From NCBI GenBank assembly GCA_963677355.2, contig CAXXXQ010000002.1, positions 1,116,001-1,180,000 on the forward strand: 64,000 nucleotides of DNA, read 5' to 3'. Made by a program: the position numbers and the translations under genes. This DNA comes from Thiomicrorhabdus sp963677355 (GTDB lineage: Bacteria; Pseudomonadota; Gammaproteobacteria; Thiomicrospirales; Thiomicrospiraceae). Of the stretch, positions 9,344 to 17,919 are shown in pieces. Positions within the stretch are counted from its first letter, which is position 1. The number at the start of each line of letters is the position of its first letter. The notes under the pieces are model-generated. The model saw only the letters and a program-made list of their open reading frames with translations, ran no database searches and had not been told where the DNA came from.

Positions 9344-9472
9344 GCTCGACTACTCTAAAAGATTCCGGTTGAATCCAATAACGCTATTTTAATAGAGATT
9401 AAGCCAATCCGAGATAAGCTGCAATAAAATAAACCGATACCAAGATAAGAAACAGAAGCAAATAGTGGGGGC

Positions 9473-9512
9473 AATAAAAAACCCTGTTTAATCGAATGAC
9501 TAAACAGGGTTT
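9473..9512 (-). terminator. Rho-independent terminator of tRNA-Arg
   Basis: Stem AAACCCTGTTTA / TAAACAGGGTTT with a ten-base loop. On the minus strand a T-run follows. It sits just downstream of the tRNA-Arg 3' end. Confidence 0.85.
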
Positions 9513-9520
9513 CAGAATAA

Positions 9521-9597
9521 TGGCGCGCCCGAAGGGAGTCGAACCCCTAACCGCTCGGTTCGTAGCCGAGTACTCTATCCAATTGAGCTACGGGCGC
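9521..9597 (-). tRNA. tRNA-Arg (anticodon ACG)
   Basis: A 77-base cloverleaf on the minus strand. The acceptor stem GCGCCCG pairs with CGGGCGC, followed by discriminator G and an encoded CCA. The anticodon stem CTCGG / CCGAG encloses the loop CTACGAA, giving ACG, which is read as ICG after deamination by the TadA enzyme also encoded in this window. The T-arm contains GGTTCGACTCC. Confidence 0.97.
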
Positions 9598-9615
9598 TTT
9601 GTTTTGATGAGGCGT

Positions 9616-9643
9616 ATTATAGAGAGTATTAATCGAGAGTCAA
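9616..9643 (-). promoter_or_regulatory. Sigma-70 promoter of tRNA-Arg
   Basis: Minus-strand TTGACT (9638-9643), a 16-base spacer, then TATAAT (9616-9621), about 18 bases before the tRNA 5' end. The bases after the -10 box are GC-rich (ACGCC), as in stable-RNA promoters under stringent control. Confidence 0.8.
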
Positions 9644-9784
9644 CTCTATTTTTACAGTTTTTTTAAACCTTTTATTCTATAAGCAATCATAACTGGAGTT
9701 TTGCTTAATCACGCCTGTTAAACTTGAGGAAAGCCCGGAATACCAGCATCGCAATGCAGGCATCCCTTTGAGGCATGACAGTCT

Positions 9785-10591
9785 TTATACAAAAAGCATC
9801 TTAATGCCGACAATCACCAAAAACACGGCAAACACCGTTTTAAGCTGACTAACGTTCAACTGATAAGCCAGCTTTGCGCCGATTGGGGCAAAAATCATCG
9901 TCATTGGCACCAAGGCAATAAATCCTAATAAATTGACATAGCCTATTGATCCAACCGGCAGATTATCTACGTTCCAACCTACAACGATATAACTGAGCGT
10001 CGCAGGAACACTGATTACCAAACCGAAAAACGAAGCAGTACTGACCGCCCGGTGAATTGGATAGGAAAAGAGTGTCAATAACGGAACCATCAAAGTACCT
10101 CCGCCAATCCCCAGTAAAGATGAGAAAGCACCCAAAGCGGTAGCAAAACCGGATTGTCCTATTTTGCCGGGCAACTGCTTGGCGATAACCAGAGCTTTAT
10201 ATTGACTGGCAATCATATGAACAGACACCATGACCAGCAAACCACCAAACATAAGTTTGAGATTTTCGCCATCAATGTAACTGGCAGATAGCGAGCCAAT
10301 TAATACACCGACAATCACAAATGGTAACCAACACTTAACCAGCTCCCAGTCAATCCCTCCTCTCTTGTGATGGCTTCTGGCAGACATAATTGAAGTCACC
10401 ACAATAGTGGAAAGAGAGGTTCCGATTGCCAATGGCATGGCCACGGATAAGTCCACATGTAAATACATGAAAATATGGTACAGCATCGGCACTATCACAA
10501 TGCCGCCGCCAACACCGAGCAGACCGGCCAGCAAGCCGGCAACAATGCCGCTTACTAAAAGTATCGGCAATAACATAACTAAATCGTTCAT
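9785..10591 (-). CDS. TauE/SafE-family sulfite/sulfonate exporter-like permease
   Basis: A 268-residue inner-membrane protein with eight predicted hydrophobic segments. The duplicated family motif appears as GLLAGLLGVGGGIVIVPML near the N-terminus and SSLLGIGGGTLMVPLLTL in the middle. Family members move anions such as sulfite, sulfoacetate or other organosulfonates across the membrane. It is the last gene of the operon that runs porin, dctP, dctQ, dctM, hydrolase, exporter, and starts 9 bp after the hydrolase stop. Its position suggests export of a product of the hydrolase step; the substrate is inference only. Confidence 0.88.
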   Translation of the reverse strand: MNDLVMLLPILLVSGIVAGLLAGLLGVGGGIVIVPMLYHIFMYLHVDLSVAMPLAIGTSLSTIVVTSIMSARSHHKRGGIDWELVKCWLPFVIVGVLIGSLSASYIDGENLKLMFGGLLVMVSVHMIASQYKALVIAKQLPGKIGQSGFATALGAFSSLLGIGGGTLMVPLLTLFSYPIHRAVSTASFFGLVISVPATLSYIVVGWNVDNLPVGSIGYVNLLGFIALVPMTMIFAPIGAKLAYQLNVSQLKTVFAVFLVIVGIKMLFV

Positions 10592-10600
10592 CTAAATCCT

Positions 10601-12196
10601 TTAAAAACCTGCAGCTTTACCGTCACTTCTCGAGTCGAAAGCGGCGTCTATTCGACCATCCGACTGTCGAATCAAGGCTCCTGCATGCCCGGCTGAAGAA
10701 TCCAGCGAACCCAACCATTCAAAATCATGACCAAGGTTTTCAAGTTCACTTTGGAAATTTTCCGGAAATCGGGATTCCAACTTTAAGCTTTCCGAGGAAT
10801 TTCCCCAAGTACGACCCAACAACCAGCGCGGAGCATTGATTGCGCTTTGAATATCCGCATCATAATAGGCATAACGAGTATAAACAGCAGCTTGAGTTTG
10901 CGGCTGACCATCTCCCCCCATAGTGCCATAAGCCATGACTCGACCATCTTTAAAGAAAGCCATCGCCGGATTAAGCGTATGAAACGGTTTTTTATGGGAT
11001 GCAATCACTCTTAAATGATCGGGATTTAAAGAAAAGCTGCAACCACGGTTTTGCCAGACGATACCAGTATCCGGCAGCATAAAACCACTGCCGAACTCGT
11101 GATAAACACTCTGAATAGCACTAACCACTCGCCCTTCAGAATCCATTACGCCAAACCAGGTTGTGTCACCCGGCTGAGTTGCTTCTCCCCTAGGCTGAGC
11201 TTGGGTTACATCAATCTTTTCACTTAACTCATCTAGGTATTCCGGTGTCAGCCAAGCCTGTAACTCTTCGCTCGTTGAGTGAGCATCCATTTTGTCTCGA
11301 TGCGCGAAAGCAATTTTAGTTGCCTCAACCAGCAAATGAACATAAGCGACCGAATCCATTTCCGGTAACTTGGCTGACCAGCGATCGAACAACCCGACAA
11401 TCATCAAAGAAGCGACGCCTTGTGTAGGCGCAGAAGCATTGATTACTTTCGCGCGAGCGGTTTCCAGCTCCAAATGTGGTTTGAATTGCGCATAATGACC
11501 GTGCAGATCGTCAAGGGTAATCAAGCCGTTACGTTTTTCAAAATCCGTAGCAATGCTTTCACCAATCTGACCACGATAAAAATCATCAAATCCGCGTTCT
11601 CCCAACGAACATAAAGTCTCGCCCAACGCAGGTTGACGCAAAACTTCTCCTTCAAGCAAGGTTTTCCCTTCAGGGTAATAGACTTCTGCAAAACATGCAT
11701 CTTGTTTAAGCTCTGCCTCTTTCTCAGCGAAGGTGTCGGCCAAAGACTGAGTCACGGTAATACCGTTGCGAGCAGAGTGAACCGCCTCGGCCATCAAATC
11801 CGCACTCGAAAGCTTGCCGCCCCAATTCTGGCAACTGGTTTGATAAGCTAGATCCCAAGCGGAAACGGCACCGGCAACCGTATTGGCAGCCAAAGCCCCT
11901 CTAAAAGGAATTGCCTCGACGTCTTGATACAACTCAAGCGACACTTGTGAACCCGTTGTTCCCGAGGCTTCAATAAAACGAATGCCATCTTGCGGATCGT
12001 ATAGCAGCCAAAATGCATCGCCACCAATTCCGGTCATATGTGGATAATGAACCGCCAATGACGCTGCCGTTGCAATCGCAGCTTCAATAGCGTTGCCACC
12101 TTTTTTGAGGATTTCCAAACCGGAATCCGCCGCAGCATGATGAGGAGCTACGACCATCCCACTGGCGGCCGTCGCTGTAACTGGTAATTTTTTCAT
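10601..12196 (-). CDS. Gamma-glutamyltransferase-family N-terminal nucleophile hydrolase (YwrD-like, no signal peptide)
   Basis: A 531-residue member of the gamma-glutamyltranspeptidase family, which is made as a proenzyme and self-cleaves at a threonine. The large-subunit start AAADSGLEILKKGGNAIEAA and the MTGIGGDAFWLLY block are typical. The cleavage site is GDTTWFGVMD with Thr345 as the predicted nucleophile; classic enzymes have TTH, here TTW. HTLNPAMAF, GTMGGDGQPQ and GRTWG follow. No signal peptide is visible, so it probably acts in the cytoplasm on an imported compound, like the YwrD branch. It lies 3 bp from dctM and 9 bp from the TauE-like gene. Confidence 0.88.
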   Translation of the reverse strand: MKKLPVTATAASGMVVAPHHAAADSGLEILKKGGNAIEAAIATAASLAVHYPHMTGIGGDAFWLLYDPQDGIRFIEASGTTGSQVSLELYQDVEAIPFRGALAANTVAGAVSAWDLAYQTSCQNWGGKLSSADLMAEAVHSARNGITVTQSLADTFAEKEAELKQDACFAEVYYPEGKTLLEGEVLRQPALGETLCSLGERGFDDFYRGQIGESIATDFEKRNGLITLDDLHGHYAQFKPHLELETARAKVINASAPTQGVASLMIVGLFDRWSAKLPEMDSVAYVHLLVEATKIAFAHRDKMDAHSTSEELQAWLTPEYLDELSEKIDVTQAQPRGEATQPGDTTWFGVMDSEGRVVSAIQSVYHEFGSGFMLPDTGIVWQNRGCSFSLNPDHLRVIASHKKPFHTLNPAMAFFKDGRVMAYGTMGGDGQPQTQAAVYTRYAYYDADIQSAINAPRWLLGRTWGNSSESLKLESRFPENFQSELENLGHDFEWLGSLDSSAGHAGALIRQSDGRIDAAFDSRSDGKAAGF

Positions 12197-12199
12197 TTA

Positions 12200-13525
12200 T
12201 TAACTCCAACCAATAAATTTCGGAAACCACAAGGCGATTTCAGGGAACAGCATGACTAAAGCAATCACGGCAATCTGCATTCCAATAAAAGGGATAACCC
12301 CTTTATAGATATCGATGGTTTTGATTTCCGGCGGTGCAACCCCTTTTAAAAAGAAAAGCGACCAACCGAATGGTGGGGTTAAAAATGAAGTTTGCAAGTT
12401 CAACGCAACCAAAATGGCCAACCAAACCATATCCACACCCAAGGCATGAAAAACAGGCAGCATCAACGGCAACACAATATATGAAATCTCAATCCATTCC
12501 AGAAAGAAACCAAGCACGAGCAACACTAGCATCATAAAAATAATCGCGCCCCACTCACCGCCCGGAAGCCAGGCAAATAGGTCTTCGATCAAATAATCAC
12601 CGTCCAGCCCCCTGAAACTCAGACCAAACACCTGTGCAGCGATTAAAACGAAAATAATCATTCCGGTAATTTTCATGGTCTCACGCATAGTGCTGCGCAA
12701 TACTTCCAGATTAAAGCGTTTGCTCAGAATGACCAGCAGCAAAGCTCCCAAAGCACCCATTGAAGCCGCTTCTGTTGGTGCCGCGACACCGCCGATGATT
12801 GAGCCCAACACGGCAAAAATCAGAATAAACGGTGGCGCGACCGATTTAACGAACTCAATCCATAATTCTTTTCTGGAAAAAGTTTTGCGTTCTTCCACAT
12901 CAATAGGTGGTACTTTTTCCGGCGAGCGCCAACCCAAATACATAATGTACAGGACATATAAAGCCGCGAGGATGAGTCCAGGAATAATCGCCGCAGCGAA
13001 TAGAGGTCCTATGGCTTCACCCGTGATGTCTGCCAACAGAATCAAAACCAAACTAGGCGGTAAAATCTGGCCCAAAGTTCCGGATGCACAGATTGTGCCG
13101 CAGGCCACGGAATGGTCGTAATTCCTTCTCAACAGAGTCGGGAGCGTAATCATACTCAGCGTCACCACCGTTGCGCCGACGATACCGGTGGAAGCGCCCA
13201 TCAATACACCTACTGCGATAATCGCAATGGCCATCCCTCCTGGCGTTTTCCCTGCCAAGTGCCCGAGTACATCCAACATTTTTTCAGCAAGACGGGACTT
13301 TTCCAGCATCACCCCCATAAAGACAAATAGAGGGATAGCGAGTAAGGTGTAGTTCGTTAATACACCAAAAATCCTGGCTGGCAACAGATTGAAGAGATCA
13401 AACCCCATACCGATCAAGCCAAAAGCCAAACCGGCGGCGGCAATAGCAAAAGCGACCGGGATACCGGACAGAATCAGAACAAATAAGGTAATAACCATTA
13501 AAATGGCTAAAGTTTGTGGATCCAT
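12200..13525 (-). CDS. dctM: TRAP transporter large permease (DctM type)
   Basis: A 441-residue membrane subunit with about 12 hydrophobic segments that carries the sodium-coupled transport step of a tripartite ATP-independent periplasmic transporter. Signature stretches include GIPVAFAIAAAGL, GASTGIVGATVVTLSMITLP and ASGTLGQILPPS, and the C-terminal FLTPPFGWSLFFLKG typical of the FcbT3-like (COG4664) branch. The ATG has an AAGG ribosome-binding site. It is in operon with dctQ (12 bp upstream) and the hydrolase (3 bp downstream). Confidence 0.93.
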   Translation of the reverse strand: MDPQTLAILMVITLFVLILSGIPVAFAIAAAGLAFGLIGMGFDLFNLLPARIFGVLTNYTLLAIPLFVFMGVMLEKSRLAEKMLDVLGHLAGKTPGGMAIAIIAVGVLMGASTGIVGATVVTLSMITLPTLLRRNYDHSVACGTICASGTLGQILPPSLVLILLADITGEAIGPLFAAAIIPGLILAALYVLYIMYLGWRSPEKVPPIDVEERKTFSRKELWIEFVKSVAPPFILIFAVLGSIIGGVAAPTEAASMGALGALLLVILSKRFNLEVLRSTMRETMKITGMIIFVLIAAQVFGLSFRGLDGDYLIEDLFAWLPGGEWGAIIFMMLVLLVLGFFLEWIEISYIVLPLMLPVFHALGVDMVWLAILVALNLQTSFLTPPFGWSLFFLKGVAPPEIKTIDIYKGVIPFIGMQIAVIALVMLFPEIALWFPKFIGWS

Positions 13526-13537
13526 ATATCAGCCTTT

Positions 13538-14038
13538 TTATGATTTATATTGGGTAAGCGCTTTCAAAAAGAGAGCTAACCCTTGAATTGAGATCAATAA
13601 GAACCCCAAAGGAATTAAGGCCTTAACAAGATAGCGATACGGCAAACCTCCCGGATCGGGTGAGGACTCGTTCATACCGTATGACTGAAATACATATTCT
13701 GAAGACAGATACATCATAAATAGCGAGAAAGGAATAATAATCACAATCGGAATTAATAAATCCATCAAACGCTTAACAGAATCAGAATATCTTTGATAAA
13801 AAAGGTCGACTTTGACATGCTCACCTTGTTGGAGAGTATAGGCTGATCCGAGCATGCCAATAGCCGCAAGTAAGTGCCATTCAAACTCTTGTAAACTGAC
13901 GGAACTGACATGGAAGAAATATCTGAAAAGGACATTTCCGGCCACTAACAGAACCAGGAACAGTATTAACCAAGAGCTTAGGCGCCCGATACCCTCAATG
14001 AGGGCATCAAGCTTGTTATAAATATAGTTCAACTTCAT
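13538..14038 (-). CDS. dctQ: TRAP transporter small permease (DctQ type)
   Basis: A 166-residue four-helix membrane subunit that pairs with DctM. Visible markers are GNVLFRYFFHVSSVSLQEFEWHLLAAIGMLGSAYTLQQGEHVKVDLFY, which has the family pattern N-x-x-x-R-Y and E-x-x-x-x-L-x-x-x-x-x-x-G-A-Y-x-L-x-x-x-x-H-V-x-V-D (given here as spacing). The substrate-binding gene dctP ends 4 bp before its start. Confidence 0.9.
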   Translation of the reverse strand: MKLNYIYNKLDALIEGIGRLSSWLILFLVLLVAGNVLFRYFFHVSSVSLQEFEWHLLAAIGMLGSAYTLQQGEHVKVDLFYQRYSDSVKRLMDLLIPIVIIIPFSLFMMYLSSEYVFQSYGMNESSPDPGGLPYRYLVKALIPLGFLLISIQGLALFLKALTQYKS

Positions 14039-14042
14039 AAAA

Positions 14043-15140
14043 CTATAGCTTTGTCATCACCACTTCTTCACTTCGTGCTTGCCAAGCATCATGTTTGGCT
14101 TTGAAGCTGAAATAGCTTTCGTGGACTTTCTTAACCAGAGGATCTTTGGCCGCATATTCTTCCAAAGTTTTAAAGGTTAAAGCCTTAAGCTCTTTAACAA
14201 CCGAATCAGGTAGCGTTTTCACTTCTACACCAAAGTTATTGACCAAATCATCCAATGCCTCAGCATTGTTACCTTCTGACCAAGCGTGGCTCATCAAGTT
14301 ACATTCGGCTGCAACCGCTTCGACAATTGCTTGTAGATCTTTGGGCAATGAATTCCAAGCGTCCTTATTAATCAGACATTCAGTGGTATTGCTTGGCTCT
14401 GACCAACCTGTCGTATAGTAATATTTAGCTGCTTTTTGCAAACCTAAACGACGGTCTTGATATGGTCCAACAAATTCCGCTGCATCAATAACACCGCGTT
14501 CAAGAGCTGGGAAGATTTCACCTCCCGGTAGTAATTTAACGCTCACACCCAACTGTTCGTAAACCTTTCCAGCCAAACCAGGAATACGCATTCTCAAACC
14601 TTTCAGGTCTTCAACCGATTCAATCGGCTTACGGAACCAACCGGTCATTTGCACACCGGTATTCCCCGCTGCAAGGCCAATTACGTTAAATGGAGCATAG
14701 ACTTCATCCCAAAGCTCTTTACCGCCCCCTTCCTGTAACCAGGCATTAGTTCCCTGGAAGTTCATACCAAACGGTACCGTAGTAAAGTACTGAGCAGCAA
14801 AGGTTTTTCCAGCCCAATAATATGAGTTGGCCCAGTTCATTTCGATGGTACCTTTTGAAACCGCATCAAAACCTTCCATCGCCGGAATCAGTTCGCCCGC
14901 AGCATAGTGTTTGATTCTCAAACGACCACCTGATAACTCTTCCACACGCTTACAGAAGTAACTAGCGCTACCTGGGCCTTTGGAATAAAAAGGCGCACCG
15001 GCTGGATAAGCGTTAGTCATCTTCCAACGGAACGTTTTTTTATCGGCAGCACTAGCTATGGATGGAGCAGCAACGGTACTTGCTGCCGCTAAACCGGCTA
15101 ATCCAGTTTTCAAAAAATCTCTTCTTTTAATGTCGCTCAT
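14043..15140 (-). CDS. dctP: TRAP transporter substrate-binding protein (DctP, TakP/FcbT1-like), Tat-exported
   Basis: A 365-residue periplasmic binding protein. The N-terminus MSDIKRRDFLKTGLAGLAA is a twin-arginine signal, common in the COG4663 branch. LRMRIPGLAGKVYEQLG holds the conserved carboxylate-binding arginine, and AAEFVGPYQDRRLGL matches the branch that includes the 2-oxoacid binder TakP and a lactate-binding protein. The ligand is therefore likely a small organic acid, but this is family inference. It is followed by dctQ and dctM and preceded 22 bp upstream by a porin gene. Confidence 0.92.
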   Translation of the reverse strand: MSDIKRRDFLKTGLAGLAAASTVAAPSIASAADKKTFRWKMTNAYPAGAPFYSKGPGSASYFCKRVEELSGGRLRIKHYAAGELIPAMEGFDAVSKGTIEMNWANSYYWAGKTFAAQYFTTVPFGMNFQGTNAWLQEGGGKELWDEVYAPFNVIGLAAGNTGVQMTGWFRKPIESVEDLKGLRMRIPGLAGKVYEQLGVSVKLLPGGEIFPALERGVIDAAEFVGPYQDRRLGLQKAAKYYYTTGWSEPSNTTECLINKDAWNSLPKDLQAIVEAVAAECNLMSHAWSEGNNAEALDDLVNNFGVEVKTLPDSVVKELKALTFKTLEEYAAKDPLVKKVHESYFSFKAKHDAWQARSEEVVMTKL

Positions 15141-15162
15141 AACATTCTCCTTTTATTACTCA

Positions 15163-16263
15163 TTAAAACTGGACTTGAGTACCAATCTTGAGTGTATTTA
15201 CGGTTTCTTGACCGGTCTCTTCCGTTTTAGAAATAACAGCCGAAATTAGTGCATTATGGCTTGAGATAACATAATTCATACCAAGCTCAGTTTTATCCAT
15301 TTCGCCACCTTCGTCATAATCGAAGTTTTGTATACGAGCGTAAGGTTGAAATTGACCCATCCCGACTTTTTGTGGGAACAGATAAGAAGCTAATGCTAAA
15401 TATGAATCACCCGCTTTTAGGCCAGAATCGTCAATCACACCATCTAGATCATATGAGTAGTAAGCGGCTTCCAAGGTACCAACACCACCTGTCGACAGTT
15501 TTTTCTCAACCAGAAAATCGGCATTCCAAGCAGTAAAGTCACCTTGATTGGCGACGTCGGATCCAGCACCATCAGCTTGGTATGCGCCACCTAAACCGAA
15601 AGCCAGAATGTCTTTTTTACCATGGTAAGTGCTACGGTTATAGTAGCCATCTTCGGTATCCCAGAGGTTTAAAGACAAACGTCCCGAATACAATAGAGAG
15701 CCGGTATCATTCGGCCCATCCGTACGACCTTGAGTTGCGCCAAAATAATACTTAACTCGATTGTCGTTCACTTTTCCCCAGAAAATGACACCGTCGTCGC
15801 GTCCCGCAAAAATGGCAGGATACTTACGCACCGAAGGGAAGTCGAAGGACGCCTGATAGAAAGGACCATCCAGATTCGCACGGTCAGTAGGAATAAGAAC
15901 TCGACCAACCCAAACATTAAAAGCATCATCAAGTTTGAATTTCGCTGCCGCATCCAACAGCTTGATGTTATCCGAAGAATCTTTTTCCGTATTGAAAGTA
16001 AACTGAATGCCTTCGGCTGCCTGAGCCGTTAAATAAAAACGCATATTTTGAACTGAAAAATCTGTCTCGGTATCTTCTCCGCTCGGAGTGCCGTCTTCGA
16101 TAAGATTAGCACTTGCACGCAGCCCTGCACCGATCTTAATCCAACGCTCATCATCCAAATTTAGCGTGACTCCTGCCTGAGCAGGTGTATTGATTAGCAT
16201 AGAACTTCCCGTTAATACTCCTGCAAGCATCAACGTCGAAGGTTTTAAAAGTTTACTGGCCAT
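15163..16263 (-). CDS. Outer-membrane beta-barrel porin-like protein
   Basis: A 366-residue exported protein. I place the start at ATG 16263, which has a GGGAGA ribosome-binding site and begins a clean signal peptide ending at PAQA; a longer frame to 16350 would add 29 hydrophobic residues without support. The mature part has alternating strands with aromatic girdles, QNMRFYLTAQAAEGIQFTFN, and a C-terminal phenylalanine (TQVQF), the outer-membrane assembly signal. It is first gene of the TRAP/hydrolase operon, so it probably lets the transported compound cross the outer membrane. Confidence 0.82.
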   Translation of the reverse strand: MASKLLKPSTLMLAGVLTGSSMLINTPAQAGVTLNLDDERWIKIGAGLRASANLIEDGTPSGEDTETDFSVQNMRFYLTAQAAEGIQFTFNTEKDSSDNIKLLDAAAKFKLDDAFNVWVGRVLIPTDRANLDGPFYQASFDFPSVRKYPAIFAGRDDGVIFWGKVNDNRVKYYFGATQGRTDGPNDTGSLLYSGRLSLNLWDTEDGYYNRSTYHGKKDILAFGLGGAYQADGAGSDVANQGDFTAWNADFLVEKKLSTGGVGTLEAAYYSYDLDGVIDDSGLKAGDSYLALASYLFPQKVGMGQFQPYARIQNFDYDEGGEMDKTELGMNYVISSHNALISAVISKTEETGQETVNTLKIGTQVQF

Positions 16264-16621
16264 GAATTTCTCTCCCAAGTTAATTGTTACGTTTGTAAAG
16301 TAGCCAGCATACATATAACAGAATAGATGCCAAAACCATAAAAAACACACTATGTACTTGATATATAAAGACTTAATAGAACAGAAACCTGAATAGAAAA
16401 ATAGAAAAAACCTCGGTGCGCACCAAGAAAATGTGAGAAAAATCTATTACAATGTAAACTAAAAGGTGATTTTATGTATAAAACGAAAACAAAAATTCAT
16501 TTTATTTCGACATCAATTTCAAAAAAGTAATTATGGAACCTTATTTGTTTACAAACGATAAAACCGTCTATACATAACAAATTGCACCAATTTAGAACAA
16601 AAAAGAAAGAAGGCATGCAAC
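16264..16621. promoter_or_regulatory. Divergent control region between porin/TRAP operon and Lrp-family regulator
   Basis: No gene is visible in this 358-bp AT-rich stretch. The decamer CGTTTGTAAA occurs at 16290-16299, next to the porin start, and its exact reverse complement TTTACAAACG at 16548-16557, next to the regulator start. Lrp/AsnC proteins often bind spaced sites and loop DNA, so these are candidate sites. A possible leftward promoter is TTGGCA, 16 bases, TATGCT on the minus strand. Binding is inference. Confidence 0.45.
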
Positions 16622-17065
16622 ATGAATATTGATAATCACATCATCAATCTTTTAATCAAAAATGGTCGGGCTTCCTATGCCGATATCGCTAGGGATATTG
16701 GGGTATCTCGTGCTTATGTGCGCCAACGAGTGCAAAAACTGCAAGACGAAGGCATTATCGAACAGTTTACAGCGGTCATTAACCCGTTGAAACTTGGAAA
16801 ATCGCTATCCGCTTTTCTGGATGTAAAAGCGGCACCTCAAGGCATTGAAAAAATAGCTCGTGATTTAGCACAATGTCCGGAAGTAGTCAGCCTGTATATT
16901 ATGAGTGATATGAAAAGCCTGCACATTCACACTTTGACAGATGACATTGAAAGCTTAGATCGTTTTACAAGAGAAAATATTTTTTCAAGAGAACACATTA
17001 TCGAAGTGGATTGTAAAACCCTACTGACCAGAGTTAAAAACCGACGAGGCGGTCCAAGACTGTAA
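16622..17065 (+). CDS. Lrp/AsnC-family transcriptional regulator
   Basis: A 147-residue regulator with an N-terminal helix-turn-helix (INLLIKNGRASYADIARDIG, followed by SRAYVRQRVQKL) and a C-terminal ligand-binding domain of the RAM/AsnC type. Lrp-family proteins sense amino acids or related small molecules and form octamers. The ribosome-binding site GAAGG is 9 bases before the ATG. It is divergent from the porin-TRAP-hydrolase-exporter operon and is the obvious candidate for its control. Confidence 0.85.
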   Translation: MNIDNHIINLLIKNGRASYADIARDIGVSRAYVRQRVQKLQDEGIIEQFTAVINPLKLGKSLSAFLDVKAAPQGIEKIARDLAQCPEVVSLYIMSDMKSLHIHTLTDDIESLDRFTRENIFSREHIIEVDCKTLLTRVKNRRGGPRL

Positions 17066-17097
17066 TCCGAAGTATACACGGCGCCTAGCTGAGACGA

Positions 17098-17242
17098 CTA
17101 GACCTCGATTATAAAGCGGTTGAAGTTAGTACGGCGACACAACTTAGGCTCAAATTCAGGTTCTTGATGTAGATCTTGCCAAGTATATAAATCCACTTTG
17201 TACTCACACGTTTGAGTCCCGCTTAAAATTCGTACTACTCAT
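17098..17242 (-). pseudogene. Possible remnant of a small gene with one frameshift
   Basis: On the minus strand ATG 17242 has an AAGTGAG-like ribosome-binding site and reads MSSTNFKRDSNV before TGA. The adjacent frame then stays open to TAG at 17098-17100 with protein-like content (CEYKVDLYTWQDLH, then CRRTNFNRFIIEV). The span is 145 bases, one base more than 48 codons, so a single indel would join both parts. I recognise no family. It could equally be chance, since the third frame is also open for a while. Confidence 0.18.
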
Positions 17243-17387
17243 TTTTATACTCACTTTTTTATGAATGTAAAAAGAGCGATAGACAATGTTAGGAAATATG
17301 AATCCGAAGGTAAATCGATAAAATTACGATTTTATACGGCTTTCAGGATAAAAAAGAAATGATTAGAAAGGATAAAGAAAGTAGAAA

Positions 17388-17480
17388 TGGCGGAGACGGA
17401 GGGATTCGAACCCTCGATGGAGCTACAAACCCCATACTCCCTTAGCAGGGGAGCGCCTTCAGCCTCTCGGCCACGTCTCC
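17388..17480 (-). tRNA. tRNA-Ser (anticodon GCT)
   Basis: A 93-base class II tRNA with a long variable arm. The acceptor GGAGACG pairs with CGTCTCC, then discriminator G and encoded CCA. The anticodon loop CTGCTAA between CTCCC and GGGAG gives GCT, reading AGC/AGU. It lies downstream of csrA on the same strand, the same neighbourhood as in many gammaproteobacteria. Confidence 0.97.
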
Positions 17481-17494
17481 GAATTTCTGCGCGT

Positions 17495-17523
17495 ATGATA
17501 CAAGGTTCATACCCGCTTGTAAA
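17495..17523 (-). promoter_or_regulatory. Sigma-70 promoter of tRNA-Ser
   Basis: Minus-strand TTTACA (17518-17523), a 17-base spacer, TATCAT (17495-17500), with a GC-rich ACGCGC just after the -10 box. Confidence 0.65.
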
Positions 17524-17592
17524 TGTTGTTTTTGTGTTTTTCTTAGTCAAACAGATGAATTAAGCGGATTAAAGCAAACAGTTCGCTCAATA

Positions 17593-17793
17593 TTAGCTGG
17601 ACGGGATTTCTTCTGAACGGATTGTCGATTTTACATTGTCAGCATCCAGCAATAACTCTTGCCGATGAATGGAAACTTCTTTTGGCGCATCGATTCCGAC
17701 ACGAACCTGACCGCCTTTAACTGCCAAAATGGTCAGCTTGATATCATCGCCTATGACGAGAGACTCATTCTCTCTACGGGTTAACACCAACAT
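17593..17793 (-). CDS. csrA: Carbon storage regulator, RNA-binding translational regulator
   Basis: A 66-residue dimeric protein that binds GGA motifs in mRNA leaders and controls central carbon use, biofilm and motility. The sequence starts MLVLTRRENESLVIGDDIKLTILAVKGGQVRVGIDAPKEV in pattern, with the RNA-contact residues of the LTRR strand and the V-x-I-x-A-P-x-x-V-x-V/I-H-R block (VSIHRQEL). An AGGA ribosome-binding site precedes the ATG. The lysC gene and its terminator lie upstream and tRNA-Ser downstream. Confidence 0.97.
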   Translation of the reverse strand: MLVLTRRENESLVIGDDIKLTILAVKGGQVRVGIDAPKEVSIHRQELLLDADNVKSTIRSEEIPSS

Positions 17794-17919
17794 ACGTCGT
17801 CCTATACGAATCCAGAAACAATTAAGAACAGTATAAAACGCGTTTCTTACAAAGAATAATTAGATTTCCTTATTCCTTAAATTAGAGAATACTTATAAAC
17901 ATGTCCAAAAGCCAGAGAC

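Noticed and set aside
16264..16350. Longer porin reading frame from 16350
   Set aside because: The extra 29 residues are hydrophobic and lack a ribosome-binding site, while ATG 16263 has one and starts a standard signal peptide.
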